DNA of 16,548 nt from NCBI GenBank assembly GCA_964404825.1, contig CAYOLQ010000082.1:1-16548 (forward strand), read 5' to 3'. The position numbers were made by a program, and so were the translations under genes. This document shows, piece after piece, positions 8,033 to 14,581 of this stretch (its first letter is position 1; every line of letters starts with the position of its first letter). Source of the stretch: JACJXF01 sp964404825. GTDB taxonomy: Bacteria; Bacteroidota; Bacteroidia; Bacteroidales; GCA-2748055. The notes beneath the pieces were generated by a model, which had not been told where the DNA came from, did not search any database, and worked only from the letters and a program-made list of their open reading frames with translations.

Positions 8033-8566
8033 CTACTTTTTATAACCAATCTTAACTCGGTTTTTCTGCTCCGATTCTTGCAGTTTTACTTTTTCAAGCT
8101 GTTTTATGTATTCAAAAATAAGCATGATTTTCTCATCCTGATCAATAGCTTTCTGCTCAATCTGTTCAAACTTTTGAAGTATTTCGACGTGCTTAGCCAA
8201 TAATTCGCGTATTCCCGAGAATATCCGCATTATCTGGATATTAACCATAATTGCTCTTTCACTGCTCAAAATACTCGATAACATTGCAACACCTAGCTCG
8301 GTAAAAACTAAAGGCGGTTTCCTTAACCCCATTTTTTTACTTTTGGTTATCACAATTTGTGACATCCAATTATCCATTTCCTCTTTAGTCATTTGAAACA
8401 TAAAATCATCAGGAAATCGTTTTATATTTCTCCTTACCGCCTGATTTAGAGCTCTTGTTTCAACATCATATAGAATAGCTAAATCCTTATCTATCATAAC
8501 TTTAGCATTCCTGATCAGGTAAATTCTGCTTGTCACAACCTCGTCGTTTATAAGAATTTTATTCAT
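8033..8566 (-). CDS. ORF6N domain-containing protein
   Basis: This 177-residue protein carries an N-terminal ORF6N domain over about residues 5-90. The evidence is the strings VMIDKDLAILYDVETRALNQ, a following basic stretch with KRFPDDFMFQ, and FTELGVAMLSSIL. ORF6N is a DNA-binding module related to KilA-N, first described in phage and large DNA virus proteins and often found as antirepressor-like genes. Chromosomal copies are very common in Bacteroidota and are usually solitary. The C-terminal part (about 115-177) is predicted helical and charged, with a possible short coiled coil around QKFEQIEQKAIDQDEKIM. No integrase, repressor or other phage gene lies near it, so a prophage is not supported. 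Its target and role are unknown. Confidence 0.87.
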   Translation of the reverse strand: MNKILINDEVVTSRIYLIRNAKVMIDKDLAILYDVETRALNQAVRRNIKRFPDDFMFQMTKEEMDNWMSQIVITKSKKMGLRKPPLVFTELGVAMLSSILSSERAIMVNIQIMRIFSGIRELLAKHVEILQKFEQIEQKAIDQDEKIMLIFEYIKQLEKVKLQESEQKNRVKIGYKK

Positions 8567-8846
8567 GTTTTATTTCAAATTATAACGATTCTCTTTTCAT
8601 TAGACTTTCTGGTTTTAACTTTATAAAAAAAAATCAGGTGAATAAAATCCAGCAATACTTGTCATCACATATTAATGTTTCAAAAATTAAAATCTCAGCC
8701 ATTTAAGGAATTATTTTTCCGTTAATTTGTAATATGATTTTATATTTAGTGTTGCTTTTGACTTGGATTAATTATTTATTCTGAATACAGTGTTTTATAA
8801 TTGTCGAATTATCAAATAATCGGTCGTCAACTTAGTCTATAACTAA
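8567..8846. other. AT-rich intergenic region
   Basis: This 280-nt stretch separates the divergent ORF6N gene and the ABC importer operon. I see no convincing small gene, tRNA or riboswitch. It should hold promoters for both sides, but no exact TAnnTTTG box was found. The nearest is TATAATTG at 8796-8803 on the plus strand with one mismatch. Two overlapping dyads at 8797-8820 are listed separately. Confidence 0.6.
8797..8820. promoter_or_regulatory. Overlapping dyads upstream of the ABC importer operon
   Basis: ATAATT-gtcg-AATTAT (8797-8812) is an inverted repeat with 6-bp arms. It overlaps ATTAT-caa-ATAAT (8808-8820), with 5-bp arms. They end 26 nt before the binding-protein start codon. On its reverse strand the second dyad reads ATTATTTGATAAT and shares the 8-mer TTATTTGA with the dyad at 2796-2809. 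AT-rich sequence makes such dyads frequent, so operator function is tentative. Confidence 0.35.
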
Positions 8847-9824
8847 ATGAAAATCCTTTTATACCTTTTTTTCTTCTTTCTGATTCTGGCGACTAATTGC
8901 CAATTTCCCCCAAATCAAAAAACCACCATTCTTACCGCCACCCTAAAAGGCCCGTCAGCAATGGCTATGATTAAAATGATCGATGAGAAGCCTTTATTAG
9001 GTAATTCGTTCAAAACGGTTTTTGAAATCAAAAACGACCCTAACCAGGTGAAAGCTATGATTATGGAAGGGAAAGCCGATTTTGCAGTTGTACCAACCAC
9101 GATGGCAGCTCTTCTCTATAACAAAGGTCAGGCTTATCAGCTTGCAGCTATTCCAGTCTGGGGAACTCTCTATCTGTTTGGAAGCGATACAGGCATTCAT
9201 AGCTGGTCTGATTTAAAAGGTAAAAAGGTCTCATTAATGGAAAAGGGCAATACCCCTGATGTGCTTTTCAGGTTTCTTGCCGGCGCAAACGGTTTAAACC
9301 CTGAAACAGACATCCGGATCGATTATTCATTTCCCGGGCATATTGAACTTGCAAATGCTATTGCGGCTGAAATCTCCGGTTTGGGTGTTATTTCTGAGCC
9401 TATGGTAAGTCTTGTGCAGCAAAGGAATCCTGGAGTAAAACCGCTGATGGATCTTAATATGGAATGGGAAAAACGCTTTGCCGACAGCATTCCGTTTACT
9501 CAAACTTCTCTCCTGGTAAAAAAAGAATTTGCAGAAAAGCATCCCGAGCTGGTTGAAGAATATCTGTTAAAATTGGAGGAATCTGCAAATTGGGTAAACA
9601 CCAATTCTTATGAGGCAGCAGGATTGATTGAAAAATATGAAATCCTCCCCGATTCTGCACTTGCAGTGATTTCAATCCCCCGCTGCAATATAAAATATGC
9701 TTCAGCAGCAAAGGAAAAAGCAGGAATACAGGAATATTTAAAAGTCTTTTATACCTTTAATCCCCTAATCATAGGTGGAAAAATACCCGATGAAGAATTT
9801 TATTACCAAAAACCGTCTAATTAG
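8847..9824 (+). CDS. ABC transporter substrate-binding lipoprotein (NMT1/TauA-SsuA-like)
   Basis: This 325-residue protein is the solute-capture component of the importer encoded with the next two genes. It begins with a hydrophobic signal sequence rich in Leu/Phe and a probable lipobox ending ATNC (Cys about 18), so it is likely a lipid-anchored periplasmic protein. Asn just before the Cys is unusual for a lipobox and lowers certainty about lipidation. The body follows the NMT1/TauA-type periplasmic fold: an early GPSAMAMIKMID loop, GKADFAVVPTTMAALLYNKG, then SDLKGKKVSLMEKGNTPDVLF and the C-terminal SLLVKKEFAEKHPELVEEYL helix typical of this class. Relatives bind taurine, alkanesulfonates, thiamine precursors or other small organics. 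The ligand cannot be assigned. Its 3' end overlaps the permease gene. Confidence 0.85.
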   Translation: MKILLYLFFFFLILATNCQFPPNQKTTILTATLKGPSAMAMIKMIDEKPLLGNSFKTVFEIKNDPNQVKAMIMEGKADFAVVPTTMAALLYNKGQAYQLAAIPVWGTLYLFGSDTGIHSWSDLKGKKVSLMEKGNTPDVLFRFLAGANGLNPETDIRIDYSFPGHIELANAIAAEISGLGVISEPMVSLVQQRNPGVKPLMDLNMEWEKRFADSIPFTQTSLLVKKEFAEKHPELVEEYLLKLEESANWVNTNSYEAAGLIEKYEILPDSALAVISIPRCNIKYASAAKEKAGIQEYLKVFYTFNPLIIGGKIPDEEFYYQKPSN

Positions 9825-10542
9825 TGTTTCTGCAATAATTCTTCTATTTGTTATCTGGAAACTGATAAGTCTTTGGACCGGTTCAGAGCAGCTAATCCCT
9901 TCCCCCGAAAAAACATTGCTTGCTGTTGCTGATGTGATTAGCAGAGAAAACTTCTTGCCTTCAATTCTTACAACCATCGGAAGGGGCCTGGTAGGGTTTA
10001 TCATTTCACTTGCCCTTGCACTTTTTCTGGGAATTCCGGCAGGTTTAAATACAACATTCCGTCTCTTCCTTAACCCTTTACTGATAACATTCCGATCTAC
10101 TCCTGTGATTTCTTTAATTCTCCTCTCAATAATCTGGCTTGGAAATGAAATGGTTCCGGTTTTTATTGCGATTCTTACAATGTTCCCTATTATATGTACA
10201 AATATTATCGACGGGATCCGCAATGTAGACAAAGACCTTATTGAAATGGGCAGAACCTACAAAATAAATGAAAACAGAATCATCAGGGAAATTTACCTTC
10301 CATCCATTTCACCCTTCCTTACAAGCGGGATTTCAAATGCACTTGGATTTGGATGGAGAGCAATAATTATTGGCGAAGTACTGGCCCAACCCGGTTTTGG
10401 AGTGGGTACACAAATGCAGAATGCGCAAATTTTTTTGCAGGTCAGTGAACTAATTGCATGGACACTGATTGCAATCCTCGTAAGTTCAATTTTTGAATTT
10501 CTGGTCAGGTTGGCAGAAAAAAAACTCGTACGCTGGAAATGA
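9790..10542 (+). CDS. ABC transporter permease (TauC/SsuC-like)
   Basis: This is the inner-membrane channel subunit, with about six membrane helices: a first at about residues 10-28, then segments around GRGLVGFIISLALALFLG, PVISLILLSIIWLG, VFIAILTMFPIIC, the stretch after the EAA loop, and LIAWTLIAILVSSIFEFLV. The cytoplasmic EAA-type loop that docks the ATPase is visible as DLIEMGRTYKINENRI followed by IYLPSISPFLTSGISNALG. It belongs to the BPD_transp_1 family. I prefer the ATG at 9790, preceded by AGGTGG. A GTG at 9775 would add five residues. Either way the start lies inside the binding-protein gene (35-nt overlap from 9790), and the stop overlaps the ATPase start as ATGA, so the three genes are translationally linked. 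Confidence 0.9.
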   Translation: MKNFITKNRLISVSAIILLFVIWKLISLWTGSEQLIPSPEKTLLAVADVISRENFLPSILTTIGRGLVGFIISLALALFLGIPAGLNTTFRLFLNPLLITFRSTPVISLILLSIIWLGNEMVPVFIAILTMFPIICTNIIDGIRNVDKDLIEMGRTYKINENRIIREIYLPSISPFLTSGISNALGFGWRAIIIGEVLAQPGFGVGTQMQNAQIFLQVSELIAWTLIAILVSSIFEFLVRLAEKKLVRWK

Positions 10543-11231
10543 AACTTGAACTTATAAATATTAACCAAAAGTATAATGATCTCGAAATCTTTCAGGATTT
10601 CTCTATTACTTTTCTCAGCAATACAATAAACTGCATTCTGGGTCCATCAGGTTGTGGAAAAACTACGCTGCTGCAGATAATTAATAAATCCATTACTCCG
10701 GAATCGGGAAGTATAAATGGTTTTTCAAATATGGATCTCTCATGTGTTTTTCAGGAACCAAGACTTCTTCCCTGGATGACAGTGAAAGAAAATATTGCTT
10801 TTGTTCTCAGGGAAAGAATGAGCTATAGCGAATTACATAACAGACTGGAGGAATACATTAACCTGGTACAACTTGAAAAATTCAGCAATTATTATCCGTC
10901 TCAGCTAAGCGGCGGAATGAAGCAAAGAGTTGCGCTTGCCCGCGCTTTTTCTTACGAATCTGATATTATTCTTATGGATGAACCTTTCAAAGCCCTCGAT
11001 TATAAATTAAAAAACAATCTGATCGGGGAATTTGTAAAACTCTGGGAAAAAGACAAAAGAACTGTCATTTTCGTTACTCATGACGTAGACGAGGCTTTGC
11101 AAATCGGTCAGCATCTGTTTTTATTCAGCAATCCTCCCGTCAGGATAACCGACCAATTTCTCATCCCCCAGGAACAAAATAAGAAGGATAAACTCAGGTC
11201 TCTGTTGCTTGAAAAGCTCAACGGTGAATAA
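10539..11231 (+). CDS. ABC transporter ATP-binding protein (SsuB/TauB-like)
   Basis: This 230-residue ATPase powers the importer. Motifs are complete: Walker A GPSGCGKT (35-42), Q-loop Gln 72 in CVFQEPRLLPWMTV, signature LSGGMKQR (123-130), Walker B IILMDEP with catalytic Glu 148, D-loop ALD (152-154) and switch His 181 in VTHDVDEA. The 'EPRLLPW' after the Q-loop and the short length are typical of the nitrate/sulfonate/taurine subfamily. The start codon overlaps the permease stop (ATGA). It is the last gene of the operon. About 40 nt beyond it lies the 3' end of a convergent gene, and no strong terminator hairpin was found between them. Confidence 0.95.
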   Translation: MKLELININQKYNDLEIFQDFSITFLSNTINCILGPSGCGKTTLLQIINKSITPESGSINGFSNMDLSCVFQEPRLLPWMTVKENIAFVLRERMSYSELHNRLEEYINLVQLEKFSNYYPSQLSGGMKQRVALARAFSYESDIILMDEPFKALDYKLKNNLIGEFVKLWEKDKRTVIFVTHDVDEALQIGQHLFLFSNPPVRITDQFLIPQEQNKKDKLRSLLLEKLNGE

Positions 11232-11270
11232 AAGCGATTCTAAAATACCTATAGTGTAATTATCAGATCG

Positions 11271-11389
11271 CTAATAAATCAAGTCCGAAATTTCTTTAAT
11301 ATCCCTTTCCATCTGTGCCCTCATTAAACCCGGATTTGCACTCCCGCCCGGATCCCCCTTAGAACCAATTGTCGAAACACACGCGTGAT
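11271..11389 (-). CDS. 3' fragment of an unidentified gene entering the assembly gap
   Basis: On the minus strand an open frame runs from the edge of the N-run through 38 codons to a TAG stop at 11271-11273. It is too short for default ORF calling. The peptide looks protein-like: it starts HACVSTIGSKG, continues with GDPGGSANPGL and ends in an amphipathic MERDIKEISDLIY tail, a normal domain C-terminus. The other two minus-strand frames stop within 10 to 23 codons of the gap, and neither gives as protein-like a peptide. I do not recognise the family with confidence. The GDP-x(n)-A helix pattern faintly recalls creatininase-family C-termini, but that is only a guess. If real, the gene lies downstream of ribF in the same direction, and most of it is missing from the assembly. 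Confidence 0.5.
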
Positions 11390-11399
11390 NNNNNNNNNN
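11390..11399. other. Assembly gap (10 N)
   Basis: Ten undetermined bases mark a scaffold join. The RibF frame enters it from the right without its C-terminus, and an unrelated frame emerges on the left. The true gap is therefore probably much longer than 10 nt and the run a placeholder. Confidence 0.97.
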
Positions 11400-12246
11400 T
11401 GTGAAAATGAATAGTCATTTCTTTATTGTTGCGGGGACAATCTGCTTTAAGCGGGTGAAATTCTATCCGGATATCATCGCTTAAAAAATTATTCTTCAGC
11501 ACCCAGTTACTTACGCTGAGTAAGCCCTTACTATGAAAACTCCCGCAATTAATACTGACCGCATAAACTCCGTCGGGAGGAATCAGTTTTACATTTTCTT
11601 CAATAGAGAGTGAAAAGATATCCTTATTAAAAATAGTACTGGGCTGCTCAGCATAATGAGACATTCCCTTTACAACATAGTAGTTATCAAGATAAGCATT
11701 TGCCCTTTGGATATTTCCAATGAGCAGTGCAGAGCGAATTTTTGTGGAACTCACGGTTTCGTTCTGAATGTCCTGCTCAGGAATCTCCTCCACATCAAAA
11801 CCATGGGTCCTGCTTAATTTGTAAAGATATTCAAAGTCCCCTTCCCTTCTGTGACCGAACTGATGGTTAAACCCAACAACTACGATTTTTGCTTGTAAAA
11901 TACCAACAAGAATTTTTTCAATAAAATCGCTTGAGGAAATTTCTGAAAATTCTTTAGTAAAATTGATGATAAGCAAATGGTCAAGTCCTGTTTTCTCCAA
12001 TAGATCGATCTTCTCTTTTTGTGAGAGAATCATCAGCAGGTCCTTACCTTCTGTATTGGGATACAACACCCTTCGCGGATGCGGGTCGAATGTAATCAGA
12101 ACCGTTTCCCCGTTAATTTCTCTGGCAAGCTTTTTTAACCGGTGTATTATAGCCTTATGTCCTACGTGAACGCCATCAAAACTTCCAGTAGTAACAACAG
12201 GATTTCTGATTCCTCTTAATTCTTCAAGGCTTCGGTGAATTTTCAT
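11400..12246 (-). CDS. ribF: RibF-type FAD synthetase with divergent riboflavin kinase domain (3' end lost in gap)
   Basis: Normal RibF phosphorylates riboflavin to FMN and adenylates FMN to FAD. The N-terminal FMN adenylyltransferase half looks intact: GSFDGVHVGH with the nucleotidyl-transfer HxGH at residues 27-30, GFNHQFGHRREGD, and SSTKIR. The C-terminal kinase half is odd. It starts normally (YYVVKG) and keeps PDGVYAVSI and a possible catalytic Glu in IRIEFH. However, it lacks the G-R-x-x-G-x-P-T-A-N ATP/Mg motif and the N-I-G-x-R-P-T-F motif, so kinase activity is doubtful. I start the protein at the ATG at 12246 (MKIHRSLEEL, the usual RibF beginning) and not at the upstream ATG at 12312, which would add a non-homologous 22-residue leader. 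The last 20-30 residues expected for the family fall in the assembly gap. Confidence 0.85.
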
Positions 12247-12355
12247 ATACAGACGGGTTCGAATTTCTGACGAAATTAGTAAAAAAAATAGTGCAATTCC
12301 GCCATAAAGCATTTAAACCGGTCAAATACTATTTTTGCGATTAATCATCACTAAT

Positions 12356-12390
12356 ACCATAGACCATGGTCCATCGTCCTTAGACCATAC
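12356..12390. repeat. Degenerate 7-nt tandem repeat between rex and ribF
   Basis: Five consecutive heptamers read ACCATAG, ACCATGG, TCCATCG, TCCTTAG and ACCATAC. They share the pattern WCCWTNG, with only the last unit ending in C. The array contains the 10-nt palindrome GACCATGGTC and extends over the stop codon of rex, whose last two residues (Met-Val) and TAA are encoded by the repeat. It resembles the short CCAT-type repeats often found between genes in Bacteroidota. No function is known to me. Confidence 0.65.
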
Positions 12391-13015
12391 TACCCCCCTG
12401 TTTCTTCACAAAATAGGCTACCTTTTCAAGTGAGGTAATCATATCATATTCCTCCAGATGGACACTTGCAGGGACATTCAGCGGAATAGTAGTAAAATTA
12501 AGAATTCCCTTTATCCCAGCCTGCACAAGTTTTTCGGTGGTTCCGGCAGCACTGTCGGCAGGAACGGTAAGGATGGCAATTGAAATATCTTTTTCCCTTA
12601 TAATGGTTTCCATGTTTTGCATGGAGTGGCATTTTACACCCGAAACCACCCGGTCTGTTTTGTTAGGATCCAAATCGAATGCTGCTATAATATTGAGCTT
12701 GGATCGTTTACCCATAAAATAGGTAGTAATAGCTCTCCCAAGATTACCGATACCAATAATGGCAACATTTAATCTGATTTCTGAATCAATGATTCTGCCA
12801 ATTACATCAATTAATTCGCGCACATCATAACCCTTGCGCTGCATACTGCTGTAGCCTATAAACATAATATCCCTTCTGACCTGCACGGCAGTGATATTAT
12901 GAAGATTTGCCAGCTCGTGTGAGAAAATATTGGTTTTGCCAGCGGCAAGGCAATCCAGCAAAGTTCTGCGGTAAATACTTAATCGTTCAACGGTTTTTTC
13001 TGGTAGTTTCATCAT
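12380..13015 (-). CDS. rex: Redox-sensing transcriptional repressor Rex
   Basis: Rex is a homodimeric repressor that binds DNA when NAD+ is plentiful and releases it when NADH rises. It controls fermentation, hydrogenase and respiratory genes in anaerobes. The N-terminal winged helix starts with the family hallmark LPEKTVERLSIYRR and includes AVQVRRDIMFIGY, with the recognition-helix Arg-Arg-Asp. The Rossmann domain has the NADH-binding GIGNLGRA motif (about residues 86-93), followed by AAFDLDPNKT. The C-terminal swapped helix is represented by the final LEKVAYFVKKQ. I start at ATG 13015, so that the protein opens MMKLPEKT as in homologues. The longest frame would need a TTG at 13042. The gene follows the hybrid receiver-kinase closely and is the last of the sensing operon. 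Its C-terminus runs into a tandem repeat. No full Rex box was found in the window. Confidence 0.95.
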   Translation of the reverse strand: MMKLPEKTVERLSIYRRTLLDCLAAGKTNIFSHELANLHNITAVQVRRDIMFIGYSSMQRKGYDVRELIDVIGRIIDSEIRLNVAIIGIGNLGRAITTYFMGKRSKLNIIAAFDLDPNKTDRVVSGVKCHSMQNMETIIREKDISIAILTVPADSAAGTTEKLVQAGIKGILNFTTIPLNVPASVHLEEYDMITSLEKVAYFVKKQGGSMV

Positions 13016-13056
13016 TTCATCTTGGCTTTGGTTAATAATCAAAGGAAGGTGAATAA

Positions 13057-14175
13057 CTAAACCGGAAGTACAACCTGAAAAGTTGTACCTTCTTCTGGCT
13101 TGCTTGTTACACTGATTTTCCCGTGATAAATATCGGATATTTTTCTGACAATTGAGAGTCCCAGTCCACTGCCGGTTATATTTTTAGTTTTCTCATTTTT
13201 AATCCTCACAAACTCTTTGAAAAGCTGGGATGATTCCTCCTCCGTCATGCCAATACCATTATCCGTAACCTTTATAACAATTCCTTCAGGTTGCTTGCTG
13301 ATATTCACAACAACAGTTCCGTGATCCCTGTTATACTTTACAGCATTGGAAAGAAGATTATTAAAAATAATTTCCATATCATAGGGATCAGCCTCAAATT
13401 CAATTTTCTCATCCACCTCTAACTTTATACTGATGTTCTTTTGAATTGCATAAGGCTTTACAGTACTCACCGACATTTTTGCGGATTCTCTAAGATTCAC
13501 CATTTTAACCTTATCTTTTCTTTTGTCAAGACGGATTTTAGTAAAATCCAACAGGTCCATCGTCAGATTCCTCATTCCCTCTACTCTCTCCAATGCCCTT
13601 TCAATCATGGTTTCGTAAGCTGCAATATCATTTCCCGCCTGCTTTTCCTTCATTATATTCAGATACCCTTCGATAGCATTTAACGGGGCTTTAAGTTCAT
13701 GCGAGAGAACTGATAAAAACTGATAGCGAATCTTCTTCCCCTCTTCCTTCATCTTTCGGCCTATCCTTCTGAGAAAAAGTTGTTTGGTAATATTATCGAT
13801 TGAGGCTTTTAGCTCCTGGGGAGTAAATGGTTTCGGGATAAAATCATAAGCCCCGTCACTTGTGGCTTTAACTGCTATTTCAAGAGAAGCATAAGAGGTA
13901 ATCATAGCTACCATGATATTGTAATTTTTCTCCCGTATATACTCAAGCACCTGCGTGCCTTTAATACCGGGTAATTTATTATCGAGCAGCAGTATGTCGG
14001 GCATCTCCTTTTCGATTATTTCTATTCCTTCCTCACCACTGGCTGCTTCAAAACAAATGAAATTGCAATCCTCATCCATAAATGGATAGCTTACCACATG
14101 CCTGCTTAGAATACGTGTGACACCCGAACGGATTCCCGGTTCATCATCCACCACAAGAACTTTAAGTGATTCCAT
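13057..14175 (-). CDS. Response regulator-histidine kinase hybrid
   Basis: This 372-residue cytosolic signalling protein has an N-terminal receiver (about 1-125) with acidic pair Asp10/Asp11, phospho-acceptor Asp65 in LLLDNKLPG, Thr93 and Lys115 in PKPF. Its histidine kinase core has the dimerisation H-box FLSVLSHELKAPLN with His159. The ATP lid region holds an N-box near FNNLLSNAVKYN, DNGIGM and GSGLGLSIV at about 275-350. It has no membrane segment, PAS domain or DNA-binding domain. The layout fits a middle relay: the receiver accepts a phosphoryl group from a partner kinase and thereby controls its own kinase core. The gene begins 3 nt after the stop of the single-domain receiver and lies upstream of rex in the same operon. 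Its partner is probably the hydrogenase-like kinase encoded first. Confidence 0.92.
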   Translation of the reverse strand: MESLKVLVVDDEPGIRSGVTRILSRHVVSYPFMDEDCNFICFEAASGEEGIEIIEKEMPDILLLDNKLPGIKGTQVLEYIREKNYNIMVAMITSYASLEIAVKATSDGAYDFIPKPFTPQELKASIDNITKQLFLRRIGRKMKEEGKKIRYQFLSVLSHELKAPLNAIEGYLNIMKEKQAGNDIAAYETMIERALERVEGMRNLTMDLLDFTKIRLDKRKDKVKMVNLRESAKMSVSTVKPYAIQKNISIKLEVDEKIEFEADPYDMEIIFNNLLSNAVKYNRDHGTVVVNISKQPEGIVIKVTDNGIGMTEEESSQLFKEFVRIKNEKTKNITGSGLGLSIVRKISDIYHGKISVTSKPEEGTTFQVVLPV

Positions 14176-14178
14176 TTC

Positions 14179-14571
14179 CTATTTTATAAGTTTTTCAATC
14201 TCCTTCTTCAGATGTTCCGGGCGAAGACCTTTTTCCAGATAGGTATCAGCTTTTATCCAGTTCTTATCCTCCCCTGAATGAATTCCAAAACTGATGCCTG
14301 TTTCAGAAGATACTGCAGTGGCAATAATTACAGGAACGTCAGGATATTTCCTTTTCAATTTATAACTTAAAACAAAACCACTGTCCTCATTTTCCATCAT
14401 CAAATCAAGGATAGCAAGGTCGGGTTTAAGCGTCTCAAGCAACTCTTCGGCTTCCCGCTGACTTTCTGCCGCAACCACCTTGCAACCCCAGCGCTCAAGC
14501 TGAAATTTCAACTGGTACAGATAATCGTAATCGTCGTCAACTATTAAAATTACTTTTCCTTCAATACTCAT
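14179..14571 (-). CDS. Single-domain response regulator (receiver)
   Basis: This is a 130-residue stand-alone receiver with acidic residues Asp12-Asp14, phospho-acceptor Asp56 in LAILDLMME, Thr85 in IIATA and Lys114. There is no output domain. Two details differ from a standard CheY-type receiver. The conserved Lys is followed by Gly instead of Pro (LEKGLRP). An extra segment of roughly 12 residues (GISFGIHSGEDKNW and neighbours) also sits between strand 4 and the Lys. Similar insertions occur, as far as I recall, in receivers encoded beside [FeFe]-hydrogenase-type kinases. It lies 10 nt downstream of the hydrogenase-like kinase gene and 3 nt upstream of the hybrid kinase, so it is probably a phosphoryl carrier or sink between them. 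Confidence 0.92.
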   Translation of the reverse strand: MSIEGKVILIVDDDYDYLYQLKFQLERWGCKVVAAESQREAEELLETLKPDLAILDLMMENEDSGFVLSYKLKRKYPDVPVIIATAVSSETGISFGIHSGEDKNWIKADTYLEKGLRPEHLKKEIEKLIK

Positions 14572-14581
14572 TTTATTATGC

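Noticed and set aside
8350..8362. TCACAA-T-TTGTGA palindrome resembling half of a Rex box
   Set aside because: It lies inside the ORF6N coding sequence, has a 1-nt centre instead of the Rex spacing, and is not near a promoter.
8033..8566. Possible prophage or mobile island, because of the ORF6N domain
   Set aside because: No integrase, repressor, attachment repeats or other phage genes nearby. Solitary ORF6N genes are common on Bacteroidota chromosomes.
9765..10232. Minus-strand 155-codon open frame over the permease gene
   Set aside because: It is antisense to the permease, whose membrane helices, EAA loop and overlaps with both operon partners are convincing.
11233..11272. AGCGAT/ATCGCT inverted repeat as a terminator of the ABC operon
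   Set aside because: The stem is only about 6 bp with a loop of nearly 30 nt and no following T-run.
12247..12312. N-terminal extension of RibF from the ATG at 12312
   Set aside because: The extra 22 residues do not resemble RibF. The usual protein opening is at 12246.
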